From the NCBI RefSeq assembly GCF_049340185.1, contig NZ_JBMPPC010000002.1, positions 558,001 through 622,000 of the forward strand: a stretch of DNA of 64,000 nucleotides, given 5' to 3'. Positions 17,088 to 25,130 of the stretch are shown one piece after another (position 1 is the stretch's first letter; every line of letters starts with the position of its first letter). The position numbers and the translations under genes are program-made. The DNA comes from Undibacterium sp049340185. GTDB lineage: Bacteria > Pseudomonadota > Gammaproteobacteria > Burkholderiales > Burkholderiaceae_D. The notes beneath the pieces were generated by a model. It saw only the letters and a program-made list of their open reading frames with translations. It did not search any database and was not told the DNA's origin.

Positions 17088-18647
17088 CTATAGAAAATAT
17101 AAAGCGAACTGCGCTAACAGAACACCGGCAATCATGCCGCCACCGAAGTAAATAATCGTGCGCAGTAATTTATTCGTACTGCGTTGCTCAGTCAGTAAGG
17201 CCGCCAGCATCTCATTATTTTCGGAAGGAGCGGCAGCTCTGCTCAGTGCCTGATGAGCGAGGCGGGGTAACTGCGGAAAGATATGGCTATAACGTGGTGC
17301 TTCTGCTTTCAGTTTATCCAGTAAACCGCGCCACCCGACCTGGTCACTCATCCAGCGTTCCAGATACGGCTTAGCGGTTTTCCAGAGATCAAGGTCAGGA
17401 TCAAGCTGGCGCCCCAGACCCTCAATATTCAACAAGGTTTTTTGAAGCAAGACTAATTGCGGTTGCACCTCGACATTGAAGCGACGCGAGGTCTGGAATA
17501 AGCGCAATAACACCTGACCGAAAGAAATATCTTTTAAAGGACGATCAAAGATCGGTTCACAGCACGCTCGTACGGCAGCCTCTAGCTCGTCAATACGCGT
17601 ATCCTTAGGTGCCCATCCTGACTCGATATGCGCTTCCGCTACACGCTTGTAATCACGACGGAAAAATGCCAAAAAATTTTGCGACAGATAATCTTTATCA
17701 AAATCATTGAGCGTACCGACGATCCCAAAATCGAGAGCGATATATCTGCCAAAAGTCGCGGGTTCTGTCGAGACCAGAATATTCCCCGGATGCATATCCG
17801 CATGAAAAAATCCATCACGAAATACCTGTGTGAAAAAAATCGTCACGCCATCACGCGACAGTTTCGCCATATCGACACCGGCCTCCTGGAGTTTGTCGAT
17901 TTGTGAAACAGGGATGCCTTTCATACGCTCCATCACAATCACCGACGAGGAGCAATAATCCCAAAACATTTCAGGTACCAGCAGCAAATCAGAATCAGCA
18001 AAGTTGCGACGCAACTGGCTACCATTGGCCGCCTCGCGCATCAGATCGAGTTCATCGTGCAAATATTTGTCAAACTCGGCAACTACCTCACGTGGTTTCA
18101 GGCGCTTGCCATCAGCCCACAAAGTCTCCAGCCATCCGGCAGCAATCTGCATCAGCGCCACGTCTTTGTCTATCGTCTCTTTCATTCCCGGACGGAGAAC
18201 TTTGACTGCCACCTCACGACCATCTTTCAAGACCGCAAAGTGGACCTGAGCAATCGATGCCGACGCAACCGGAATACGTTCAAAACTCGCGAATAATTGA
18301 TCTGGCGGTGCGCCGAGTGATTTAGTAATCTGGGCAATCGCCAGATCCGGATCAAATGAGGGAACTTTGTCCTGCAATTTGGCTAGTTCGTCAGCGATAT
18401 CAGGCGGCATCAGATCGCGACGCGTCGACAGTACCTGGCCAAATTTTACAAAAATCGGCCCCAAATCTTCTAAAGCCTTACGCAAACGTTCACCGCGCGG
18501 CGCAGACAAATCACGCCAGAATAATAAGGCTTCCAAAAATTTGGTTGTGCGTGGCACAGACAGGCCGGAGATCGCTATTTCGTCGATACCATAGCGAACT
18601 GCAATACGGATGATTTTTATCAGACGCAAAAATTTCAACAACATCAA
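17088..18647 (-). CDS. ubiB: UbiB atypical kinase-like ubiquinone biosynthesis protein
   Basis: A 519-residue ABC1/UbiB-family protein. The KxGQ motif appears as FVKFGQVLSTRRDLMP near residue 72, and the alanine-rich nucleotide loop as ASASIAQVHFA near 130. The HADMHPGN catalytic loop lies near 285-292, and the DFGIVG metal motif near 310. Two C-terminal hydrophobic helices (residues about 495-519) anchor it to the membrane. UbiB is an ATPase needed for ubiquinone synthesis. It overlaps ubiJ by 4 bp (ATGA), indicating coupled translation. Confidence 0.95.
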   Translation of the reverse strand: MMLLKFLRLIKIIRIAVRYGIDEIAISGLSVPRTTKFLEALLFWRDLSAPRGERLRKALEDLGPIFVKFGQVLSTRRDLMPPDIADELAKLQDKVPSFDPDLAIAQITKSLGAPPDQLFASFERIPVASASIAQVHFAVLKDGREVAVKVLRPGMKETIDKDVALMQIAAGWLETLWADGKRLKPREVVAEFDKYLHDELDLMREAANGSQLRRNFADSDLLLVPEMFWDYCSSSVIVMERMKGIPVSQIDKLQEAGVDMAKLSRDGVTIFFTQVFRDGFFHADMHPGNILVSTEPATFGRYIALDFGIVGTLNDFDKDYLSQNFLAFFRRDYKRVAEAHIESGWAPKDTRIDELEAAVRACCEPIFDRPLKDISFGQVLLRLFQTSRRFNVEVQPQLVLLQKTLLNIEGLGRQLDPDLDLWKTAKPYLERWMSDQVGWRGLLDKLKAEAPRYSHIFPQLPRLAHQALSRAAAPSENNEMLAALLTEQRSTNKLLRTIIYFGGGMIAGVLLAQFALYFL

Positions 18648-19267
18648 CGCGACCTTTCCAGTTTCTCTAAGCGCTTGATGAGACGTTCTGCATCATCACG
18701 TAATTTGTTAATCTCGGATCCCATCGCGCTCACAGCTGCGGGGCGCACCAGCATAGGATTTTCTTCTAAAAAATATTCCGCCAGGTTTTCTTGTATTTTT
18801 TGATGAGTATCTTTGACGGTCTGCACCAGACTATGTGCACCGGCAACCATACGGACCGCCGCCACGTCACCAAACATCTTACTCAGGTCTTCCTCTGCTT
18901 CCCAGCGCAGATTTTGGCTTACATGCGAAATGGTGTTGGCAAAGTCGGCATCGCCTTCGATCTTCACATAGGAAAAAGCCCGTTCGCGATTTTGTGCAAT
19001 CAAAGGTAAATCACTCAGCTGAATACGGATGGTGACATTCGCCGTGTCTTTACCAATCGGACTAGTACCATCATCGCTGGCAGGCTCGACTGTTCCGGCC
19101 TCTTCTACCAAGCCGTCCGGCCTTACTTTGAGTCGAATACTAAAGGCTTGCAAATCGATACAGGCGATTTTGCCCGCATGCGGTATTAACTTATGTTTAG
19201 CCCAGCTTTCCTGAGCCAACAAATGATTAATAAAAAGAACAATGGGGAGAATTGGTGTCATGGTCAT
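18644..19267 (-). CDS. ubiJ: UbiJ ubiquinone biosynthesis accessory factor
   Basis: A 207-residue SCP2-domain protein. The N-terminal half forms the lipid-binding SCP2 fold, with IACIDLQAFSIRLKVRPDG and the VKIEGDADFANTISH segment. The C-terminal helix, rich in Lys/Arg/Glu and ending KLRDDAERLIKRLEKLERSR, is the usual UbiJ coiled tail. UbiJ binds hydrophobic ubiquinone intermediates in the cytosolic Ubi complex together with UbiK. It overlaps ubiB by 4 bp and lies 95 bp after the Tim44-like gene, from which a terminator-like hairpin separates it. Confidence 0.9.
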   Translation of the reverse strand: MTMTPILPIVLFINHLLAQESWAKHKLIPHAGKIACIDLQAFSIRLKVRPDGLVEEAGTVEPASDDGTSPIGKDTANVTIRIQLSDLPLIAQNRERAFSYVKIEGDADFANTISHVSQNLRWEAEEDLSKMFGDVAAVRMVAGAHSLVQTVKDTHQKIQENLAEYFLEENPMLVRPAAVSAMGSEINKLRDDAERLIKRLEKLERSR

Positions 19268-19270
19268 ATA

Positions 19271-19302
19271 AAAAAACCGCCCATGGGGTGATGGGCGGTT
19301 TT
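19271..19302 (-). terminator. terminator-like hairpin between Tim44-like gene and ubiJ
   Basis: AAAACCGCCCAT (19273-19284) and ATGGGCGGTTTT (19291-19302) form a 12-bp stem around a 6-nt loop, flanked by A and T runs. It lies 60 bp after the Tim44-like stop and only 4 bp before ubiJ. Strong termination here would separate ubiJB from ubiE unless read-through or a local promoter exists. Confidence 0.8.
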
Positions 19303-19362
19303 CAGTTTAACATTTTATCTCAGATGACATACCTGAGATTAATCAAAGCAGTTGTACGTTTA

Positions 19363-20307
19363 TTACACCTGCTGGATACCTGCCAAGACCCAACCACCCT
19401 GACCATTTACCGGTTTTGACAAATTCCAGACTTCGTTGAAGGCTTCTGCCGGTGCATTGGCAGCTTCTTTGATCATGCCGCTGAAGCGCACGCTCGCCAG
19501 ATGATCGTTACCGACTGTTTCCAGTCCAAGCAAATCCGCATCGATAGACACAACATCCGTCACGTTCGCACTGGCACCGCGCTCCTGAATTTGCAGCTTG
19601 ATTTCGGCATACATTTCTGGCGTCGTAAATTCGCGGATATCATTGATATCTGCCTTATCCCATGCGGCTTGCAGGCGAATAAAGTAAGTTTTTGAATTAC
19701 GTAAAAACGCTGGCACGTCGAAATCAGCAGGAACACCCCAAGGCGCAGCAGGCGCTGCCGGAGCTGCCGGAGCTGCATTAAATGATGATGAAGATGAAGT
19801 CGCTGGTTCAATACGTGAACCGATTTCTGGTGTGCCCGATGGCATGCCCGCGTACGACGGCTGTGAAAACGCCGATGGAGTTGCACCATTACCTGCTGTA
19901 TTGCGACGGAATAAGCGGACGATGAACAGTACGGCAAACGCCAGCAAAGCAATCGTCAGGATAGAGCCTAAAGCACCGCCCAATGCGCCACCCAGACCGA
20001 AGTGAGAGAACATAGCGCCCAGCAAAGCACCGCCAATCAAGCCACCGACGATTCCTTTCCAAGGGCTAGCAGGTTTCGGTGGCGTCACCGCAGCAGGCGC
20101 AGCTGCCGGTGCCGCAGGCTTCGCCTGATTAAAATTACTGTTCGGGCTATTTGCCGGAGGTGTCGCCTGACGCGACACATTATTCGATTGACGACCAATC
20201 GAGCCGCCACCGCCGAGGCGCTTAGCATCAGCATCGGATACGGTCATTGCCAGTGCACCGGCAACCAGCATGATGGATACAATGGCTTTATTAAAAATCT
20301 TGTTCAT
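19363..20307 (-). CDS. Tim44-like domain protein
   Basis: A 314-residue protein with an AGGAG Shine-Dalgarno before ATG 20307. It has a signal sequence or signal anchor (residues 8-26), then a low-complexity Gly/Ser/Pro/Ala segment with GGGGSIGRQ, and two glycine-rich hydrophobic stretches around 85-130 that could span the membrane. The Tim44-like domain occupies the last 120 residues (from DFDVPAFLRNSKTYFIRLQ, here cited as DFDVPAFLRN). Bacterial homologues are inner-membrane proteins of unknown role found beside ubi genes. It starts 11 bp after ubiE. Confidence 0.88.
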   Translation of the reverse strand: MNKIFNKAIVSIMLVAGALAMTVSDADAKRLGGGGSIGRQSNNVSRQATPPANSPNSNFNQAKPAAPAAAPAAVTPPKPASPWKGIVGGLIGGALLGAMFSHFGLGGALGGALGSILTIALLAFAVLFIVRLFRRNTAGNGATPSAFSQPSYAGMPSGTPEIGSRIEPATSSSSSFNAAPAAPAAPAAPWGVPADFDVPAFLRNSKTYFIRLQAAWDKADINDIREFTTPEMYAEIKLQIQERGASANVTDVVSIDADLLGLETVGNDHLASVRFSGMIKEAANAPAEAFNEVWNLSKPVNGQGGWVLAGIQQV

Positions 20308-20318
20308 ACCTGCAACTC

Positions 20319-21053
20319 CTAGAGTTTAATTCCGGTGTGGAGAGCGGCCACACCTGCCGTTAAATTGAAATACTCAACACGATCCAAACCAGCATCTTGC
20401 ATCATCCCTTTCAAGGCTTCCTGATCGGGATGCATGCGTATTGACTCGGCCAGATAACGATAACTGTCCGCATCATTGGCAATCTTTTGCCCCAGCCATG
20501 GCAATACCTTAAACGAATACACATCGTAAGGCTTTTGCAATACGTCCGGTACTTTCGAGAATTCCAGCACCAGCAGTTTGCCACCCGGCTTCAGTACACG
20601 CCGCATTTCTGCCAGAGCCTGATCCTTGTGAGTCATATTGCGCAAACCGAACGCCACGCTGACACGATCAAAATAATTATCCGGGAAGGGCAATTTTTCT
20701 GCGTCGCACAGTAAGGTGGGGGTAATCAGACCTTTATTCAAGAGGCGGTCACGCCCGACGCGCAACATCGATTCATTGATATCGGTATGCCAGACTTCGC
20801 CGGTCTTGCCAGCCTGTTTCACGAACTCTTTTGCCAGATCGCCCGTTCCGCCCGCAATATCGAGCACCTTAAAGCCAGGGCGTACACCTGCCTGAGCGAT
20901 AGTGAAGATCTTCCAGACCCGGTGTAACCCAGCCGACATCAGATCGTTCATAACGTCATATTTGGCGGCTACCGAGTGAAAAACTTCTGCAACTTTGTGA
21001 ACTTTTTGATCTTCTTCTACGGTGGTATAACCGAAGTGGGTGGTGTTGCTCAT
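20319..21053 (-). CDS. ubiE: UbiE C-methyltransferase for ubiquinone/menaquinone
   Basis: A 244-residue class I methyltransferase. Its N-terminal VHKVAEVFHSVAAKYDVMND and the SAM motif KVLDIAGGTGDLA near residues 63-75 are diagnostic, as are VAFGLRNMTHKDQAL and the C-terminal LTAGVAALHTGIK. It methylates the polyprenyl-benzoquinol ring in ubiquinone synthesis in the cytoplasm. It leads the ubiE-Tim44-ubiJ-ubiB run. In relatives it commonly follows a DUF971 gene; here a LysR/MDR/exported-protein block lies between them. Confidence 0.96.
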   Translation of the reverse strand: MSNTTHFGYTTVEEDQKVHKVAEVFHSVAAKYDVMNDLMSAGLHRVWKIFTIAQAGVRPGFKVLDIAGGTGDLAKEFVKQAGKTGEVWHTDINESMLRVGRDRLLNKGLITPTLLCDAEKLPFPDNYFDRVSVAFGLRNMTHKDQALAEMRRVLKPGGKLLVLEFSKVPDVLQKPYDVYSFKVLPWLGQKIANDADSYRYLAESIRMHPDQEALKGMMQDAGLDRVEYFNLTAGVAALHTGIKL

Positions 21054-21178
21054 AGTGATTACCTTTTTTTGTTCTGTTTTTTACTTTTTACTTATTTGCT
21101 GCCATCTATTACTAAATCTTTCTCTGGATCGGATTGTAGCCTAAGTCAGGCCAAAAACCTGTGCGTCGGACGGGAACT

Positions 21179-22150
21179 TCAGGCAGTGTCTTTACTGGTG
21201 GCAGACATGAATTCAGCCAGTGCGTGTTGCCAGTGCGGTGCGTTTTTTGCATTCGAAACCAGCCAGACCTGTTCGTGGCAATGAAAAGCGCAATCACTGA
21301 CCTCGATACGCAATAACTCCGCATCCGCTAAGGCAAATTCCGGCAGGTAGGCCAGAGCCTGTCCTGATTTCACCGTGGAGAGCAGCAACTGCAGGTCATC
21401 AATCCAGTAACGTATCTTGCGCGGCAACTGATCGTCCCGCCAGCCGTCTGAGCGGCTACCGCGCTGCTCACCGCAAAATAGTGAGCGCGAAGGGCTGACA
21501 AAATCGTATGCCAGAATCTGTGAAGAAGATGCCCGTAGCGCAGGCTGCGGTAGCGCTGCCCTGGTTAGCTCATTAGCGGAGGCAGCCGTCAACCCGGAAG
21601 ATAAACTGATTGCCAGCCGATGACGTTTGCCTGCCACGAGTTGCAGATGCATATCCCCCAGAGAGGTGACTTGCCAGTCCGACGACCAGTGAGCACCACG
21701 CCCTTCGATGACCTCACTAGTCACGATTGCATGATTGACCTCACCGCGCAGCAATGCCGCCAATGCCTCATCCTCGAACATCGTCTGCATACTCAAACTC
21801 GCATCAGGGTAAGCCTGCATGGCTCGCATCAGTACCGGCGCATGCCGCCATAGCAAAATTGCCGGTGCCGCGACCTTGCACTCGATCACTGCCCTGTTTC
21901 CCATGATGTCGGCTTTTGCCTGATCCGCCAGAGTCAGCATGGACTTTGAAAAATCCAGCATGCGCTGACCGCTGGCATTCAGTACCAATTGCTTCGCAGA
22001 GCGATCAAATAACACCGTGTCGAGATCTCCCTCAAGCCGGCGCAAGGCCTTGGACACAGCGGAAGGAGTCAGATGCAGTTCTTGCGCAGCCGCACCCAAG
22101 GAGGGATGGCGTGCAACACAGGCAAAAATGCGTAAGTCGACCAGATTCAT
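21179..22150 (-). CDS. LysR family transcriptional regulator
   Basis: About 323 residues from ATG 22150, which has a GGA Shine-Dalgarno 6 nt upstream; the longer frame begins at TTG 22159. The N-terminal winged helix-turn-helix reads LGAAAQELHLTPSAVSKALR, followed by LEGDLDTVLFDRSAKQLVLN. The rest is a LysR substrate-binding domain. It is divergent from an MDR-family reductase gene across a 96-bp AT-rich region, the standard arrangement of a LysR activator and its target. The effector is unknown. Confidence 0.9.
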   Translation of the reverse strand: MNLVDLRIFACVARHPSLGAAAQELHLTPSAVSKALRRLEGDLDTVLFDRSAKQLVLNASGQRMLDFSKSMLTLADQAKADIMGNRAVIECKVAAPAILLWRHAPVLMRAMQAYPDASLSMQTMFEDEALAALLRGEVNHAIVTSEVIEGRGAHWSSDWQVTSLGDMHLQLVAGKRHRLAISLSSGLTAASANELTRAALPQPALRASSSQILAYDFVSPSRSLFCGEQRGSRSDGWRDDQLPRKIRYWIDDLQLLLSTVKSGQALAYLPEFALADAELLRIEVSDCAFHCHEQVWLVSNAKNAPHWQHALAEFMSATSKDTA

Positions 22151-22246
22151 TGTTTCCAATCAAGACATTAAAAATGAAAATAAGTTGCTTTACCAGACAT
22201 TTTAATCTATTTACCATCCGTACATCTATCTCTATAAAAAACCGTC

Positions 22247-23296
22247 ATGTCTCTGCCCAACACTCCTCATTCTCCCGATACCGTTCATCAGCAATGGATT
22301 TATCAACAGCATCCGACCGGACTGGTAGGAGCGGAACATTACACCTTGAGAACACAGCCGCTAGATACTCGGCTGGACCGCGATGAAGTACTGCTGGCAG
22401 CACGCTATATCAGCGTTGATCCCTACATGCGCATCAATCAATCTGCCAAACCCACCTACAACCCGGAACCACATCCGCTGAATACCGTCCAGTCAGCAGG
22501 TGTAGTTGCTCAGGTCATCGCCTCAAATACCGCCAGCATGCATGCTGGCGACTGGGTGTTCGGTATGACCGGATGGCAAACCCATGCCCGCGTGCATGTC
22601 AGCGCGTTGACTAAAATTGATCCGGCTATCGCACCAGTCAGTACCGCGCTCGGCGTCCTGGGTATGCCCGGCCGGACGGCCTGGTTTGGCCTGACAGAAG
22701 CTGGCAAACCACATGCGGGTGAAATCGTCGTCGTATCCGGCGCAGCCGGTGCCGTCGGCTCTCTGGTTGTGCAATTCGCCAAACGACATGGCGCACGGGT
22801 ACTCGGCATCGCAGGCGGCGCTGCCAAGTGCGCATGGTTGACCGATACCCTAGGCGCAGACTGGGCGCTCGATTACAAGGCCTTCGATAATGCAGACCGT
22901 TTAAGCGCGGCGATACAAGAACTGACTGGCGGTGTCGATGTGTATTTCGACAATGTTGGCGGCATGGCGACTGATGCAGTAATACCGCTGATCAAGCGCC
23001 GTGCACGCATCATTATCTGCGGACAAATCAGTCAATATAACGGCGGGCTTGATATACCTGAAATGGGACCTCGCCTACTACACCATATGCTGTACCAACG
23101 AGCAAGGATTCAGGGCATTCTGGCACGTGACTACCTGCACCGTATGGATGAAATGCTGAGCATCGTCGCACCTTGGGTTAACACGGGTGAACTGGTTTTT
23201 GAAGAAACCATCATCGAAGGCTTTGAACAATTACCGGACGCACTAAACTCCCTGTTCACAGGCGAGCATCGGGGTAAATTAATCGTCAGGATCTAA
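22247..23296 (+). CDS. MDR-family NADP-dependent oxidoreductase (CurA-like)
   Basis: A 349-residue medium-chain reductase without the zinc ligands of alcohol dehydrogenases. The SVDPYMR segment near residues 62-68 and a VVSGAAGAVGSLVVQFAKR cofactor-binding loop near 165-183 place it with curcumin reductase CurA and 2-alkenal reductases. YFDNVGGMATDAV near 230 is also typical. It reduces an activated double bond using NADPH, in the cytoplasm. It is probably controlled by the divergent LysR gene and is followed 4 bp later by an exported protein gene. Confidence 0.88.
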   Translation: MSLPNTPHSPDTVHQQWIYQQHPTGLVGAEHYTLRTQPLDTRLDRDEVLLAARYISVDPYMRINQSAKPTYNPEPHPLNTVQSAGVVAQVIASNTASMHAGDWVFGMTGWQTHARVHVSALTKIDPAIAPVSTALGVLGMPGRTAWFGLTEAGKPHAGEIVVVSGAAGAVGSLVVQFAKRHGARVLGIAGGAAKCAWLTDTLGADWALDYKAFDNADRLSAAIQELTGGVDVYFDNVGGMATDAVIPLIKRRARIIICGQISQYNGGLDIPEMGPRLLHHMLYQRARIQGILARDYLHRMDEMLSIVAPWVNTGELVFEETIIEGFEQLPDALNSLFTGEHRGKLIVRI

Positions 23297-23300
23297 ACAT

Positions 23301-24047
23301 ATGCTCGCCATGAACCAAATCCTGAAACGCAGTCTCTGCCTCACTCTCGGAACGACTCTGATCATTTTGCTGACAGGGCTTAGCCTGTCTCATAACGCTC
23401 TGGCACAAACCTTAGCGCCGCGCAGCCCCGCTTATGGGCTGCATGGCATGCTGTTATTTGGCAATAATGAAGGCCTGTACGCATCGCATTTGCCGATGTT
23501 TCATGCGCCGCATGATTATCAGGTCGTACTGCAAATACGCATCGCCAATCAACAACTGGATGCACAGATTAAAAAAGACCTGACGCAAAAAATTCGCTTA
23601 TGGACGATAGAACCGGAACAGTTTGACATCACGGGGCTAGCACCGGGAGCCCGTCCTGCATTGCGTCAGTTCAAGGCAAATATCGTGTCCGGCCATTTTG
23701 AACAAGGCGGAAAAGTCCGCTATAAAAATATCACGGCTATCGTTGAGTACACACTGATTTTTCGCCAGCTATCATCTGAACCACATCAAAGTGACACAGC
23801 AACTTACCGACAGATCGGGCACGGTTCCCATCGATTTTTATTGAAAGAAATCGACAGCCGTCCCGACTATGATCATGTGCTAGCAATCAGTGTCAACGCC
23901 AGATCATCCAGGCAAAATATTCTGATCAAAAAATCCGGCATCCGCGAACCCGACCCGAATACATTATATTCGGCGCTGCACTCCATCAACGGATCAGATG
24001 CCCGTATAGAGGGAAATGTGTATTTCGATCATGCCGATCTGGAGTGA
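23301..24047 (+). CDS. exported protein of unknown function
   Basis: A 248-residue protein that I do not recognise. It has a clear signal peptide (hydrophobic core LCLTLGTTLIILLTGLSL, predicted cut after HNALAQ, near residue 36). The mature part is a mixed alpha/beta sequence with many Gln, His and Arg residues and no cysteines in the mature region. No catalytic motif is apparent. The gene starts 4 bp after the reductase stop, so the two are almost certainly co-transcribed. ATG 23301 and ATG 23310 are both possible starts. Confidence 0.75.
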   Translation: MLAMNQILKRSLCLTLGTTLIILLTGLSLSHNALAQTLAPRSPAYGLHGMLLFGNNEGLYASHLPMFHAPHDYQVVLQIRIANQQLDAQIKKDLTQKIRLWTIEPEQFDITGLAPGARPALRQFKANIVSGHFEQGGKVRYKNITAIVEYTLIFRQLSSEPHQSDTATYRQIGHGSHRFLLKEIDSRPDYDHVLAISVNARSSRQNILIKKSGIREPDPNTLYSALHSINGSDARIEGNVYFDHADLE

Positions 24048-24051
24048 CCTC

Positions 24052-24072
24052 AGGATTGAGGATTGAGGATTG
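24052..24072. repeat. heptamer tandem repeat AGGATTG, three copies
   Basis: Three perfect AGGATTG units follow the stop codon of the exported-protein gene, with degenerate units continuing to about 24090. A longer heptamer array with a different unit lies at 53944-54020. Confidence 0.85.
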
Positions 24073-24125
24073 AGTATCGAGGCTGAGGCTAGGAACGACA
24101 TGCGCGCTTGACTCATCAATGGTGA

Positions 24126-24560
24126 TCAGTGTTGATGGCCGCAAGCACCTGCGGCCTTACCCCGCATAGGTGCATCACGTCCGGTGTCGCCAGCAAATCC
24201 TGCTGCATGCAAGCGATCGACATAATCTTGCCAGAGTGACGACTGGTTCTCCCCCAGCCAATACAGATAATCCCAGCTAAATATGCCGCTATTATGTTCA
24301 TCTGAAAAATGCGGCTGAACAGCGTAATTTCCGACTGGTTCTAAAGCCGTAAGGGTAACTTCGCGTTTGCCAGTTTGCAGCGTCTCTTGCCCTGCACCGT
24401 GACCACGTACTTCCGCTGAAGGAGAGTACACACGCAACATCTCAAAGGGTAAAGAAAACTCTTTACCGTCATCAAAACTGATCTCCAGTACACGTGATTG
24501 CGTACGCACATTCAATGCGGTTGGCATCGGCCCGGGGGCTGTCTGTTTAGAGCCTGTCAT
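24126..24560 (-). CDS. DUF971 domain-containing protein
   Basis: A 144-residue protein with the DUF971 fold (gamma-butyrobetaine hydroxylase N-terminal-like). It shows LEISFDDGKEFSLPFEMLRVYSPSAEV (cited as FDDGKEFSLPFEMLRVYSPS), LEPVGNYAVQPHFSDEHNSG as VGNYAVQPHFSDEHNSG, and FSWDYLYWLGENQ. The tail ends GACGHQH, with one Cys and two His that could hold a metal. The family is linked to Fe-S or metal handling in some reports, but the role in bacteria is open. In betaproteobacteria it usually lies next to ubiE. Confidence 0.85.
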   Translation of the reverse strand: MTGSKQTAPGPMPTALNVRTQSRVLEISFDDGKEFSLPFEMLRVYSPSAEVRGHGAGQETLQTGKREVTLTALEPVGNYAVQPHFSDEHNSGIFSWDYLYWLGENQSSLWQDYVDRLHAAGFAGDTGRDAPMRGKAAGACGHQH

Positions 24561-24675
24561 AGTTTTATTCCATCAATATAGGTGAAGGCCGGACACTTAG
24601 CCCGAGCAATACAGAAGCTGTCCGGCGCCGGAAAAACAGCGTCATACGGACAACCTCAATACGATGCGCGTCAAT

Positions 24676-25128
24676 TTAGCGCAAACGTGCGATCAGTGCA
24701 GTACGTAACTGGGGCAACAAAGCACGCCGTGCGCTGGTATCAGCCCACTCCGGCTTCGCCTGCGCCCAGATCGGGCTGGGGAAATGCGCATCATCCTGAT
24801 AACGCGGAATAATATGCCAATGCAAATGCGGCACCACATTACCGAAACTGGCCACATTTACTTTATGCGGCTGCATCACTTCACGCAGCACCAACTCGAC
24901 TTTCCAGACGATGGACATCAGTGTGTCACGGTCTTGCTCAGATAAGTCCGTCATCTCTTTGACATGCTGATTCCAGACCACGCGGCAAAAACCCGGATAC
25001 TGCACATCATCCACCAGAATCAGACGCCAATCCTCTGTCTGCGCAATGACCTCGCCACGGCTGGCATCACATAATTCACAGGTGGCAACGCGCTCACTAA
25101 GCTCACTAACAGATCTGACAGGCATCAT
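24676..25128 (-). CDS. HIT family protein
   Basis: A 150-residue histidine-triad protein. The motif HLHWHIIPR near residue 103 carries the His-x-His-x-His active site of nucleotide hydrolases and transferases. CELCDASRGEV near residues 17-27 contains a CxxC pair that may bind zinc, as in some HIT proteins. The natural substrate is likely a nucleoside phosphoramidate or dinucleotide. It begins 2 bp after the stop of the large oxidoreductase gene, indicating an operon. Confidence 0.9.
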   Translation of the reverse strand: MMPVRSVSELSERVATCELCDASRGEVIAQTEDWRLILVDDVQYPGFCRVVWNQHVKEMTDLSEQDRDTLMSIVWKVELVLREVMQPHKVNVASFGNVVPHLHWHIIPRYQDDAHFPSPIWAQAKPEWADTSARRALLPQLRTALIARLR

Positions 25129-25130
25129 GA

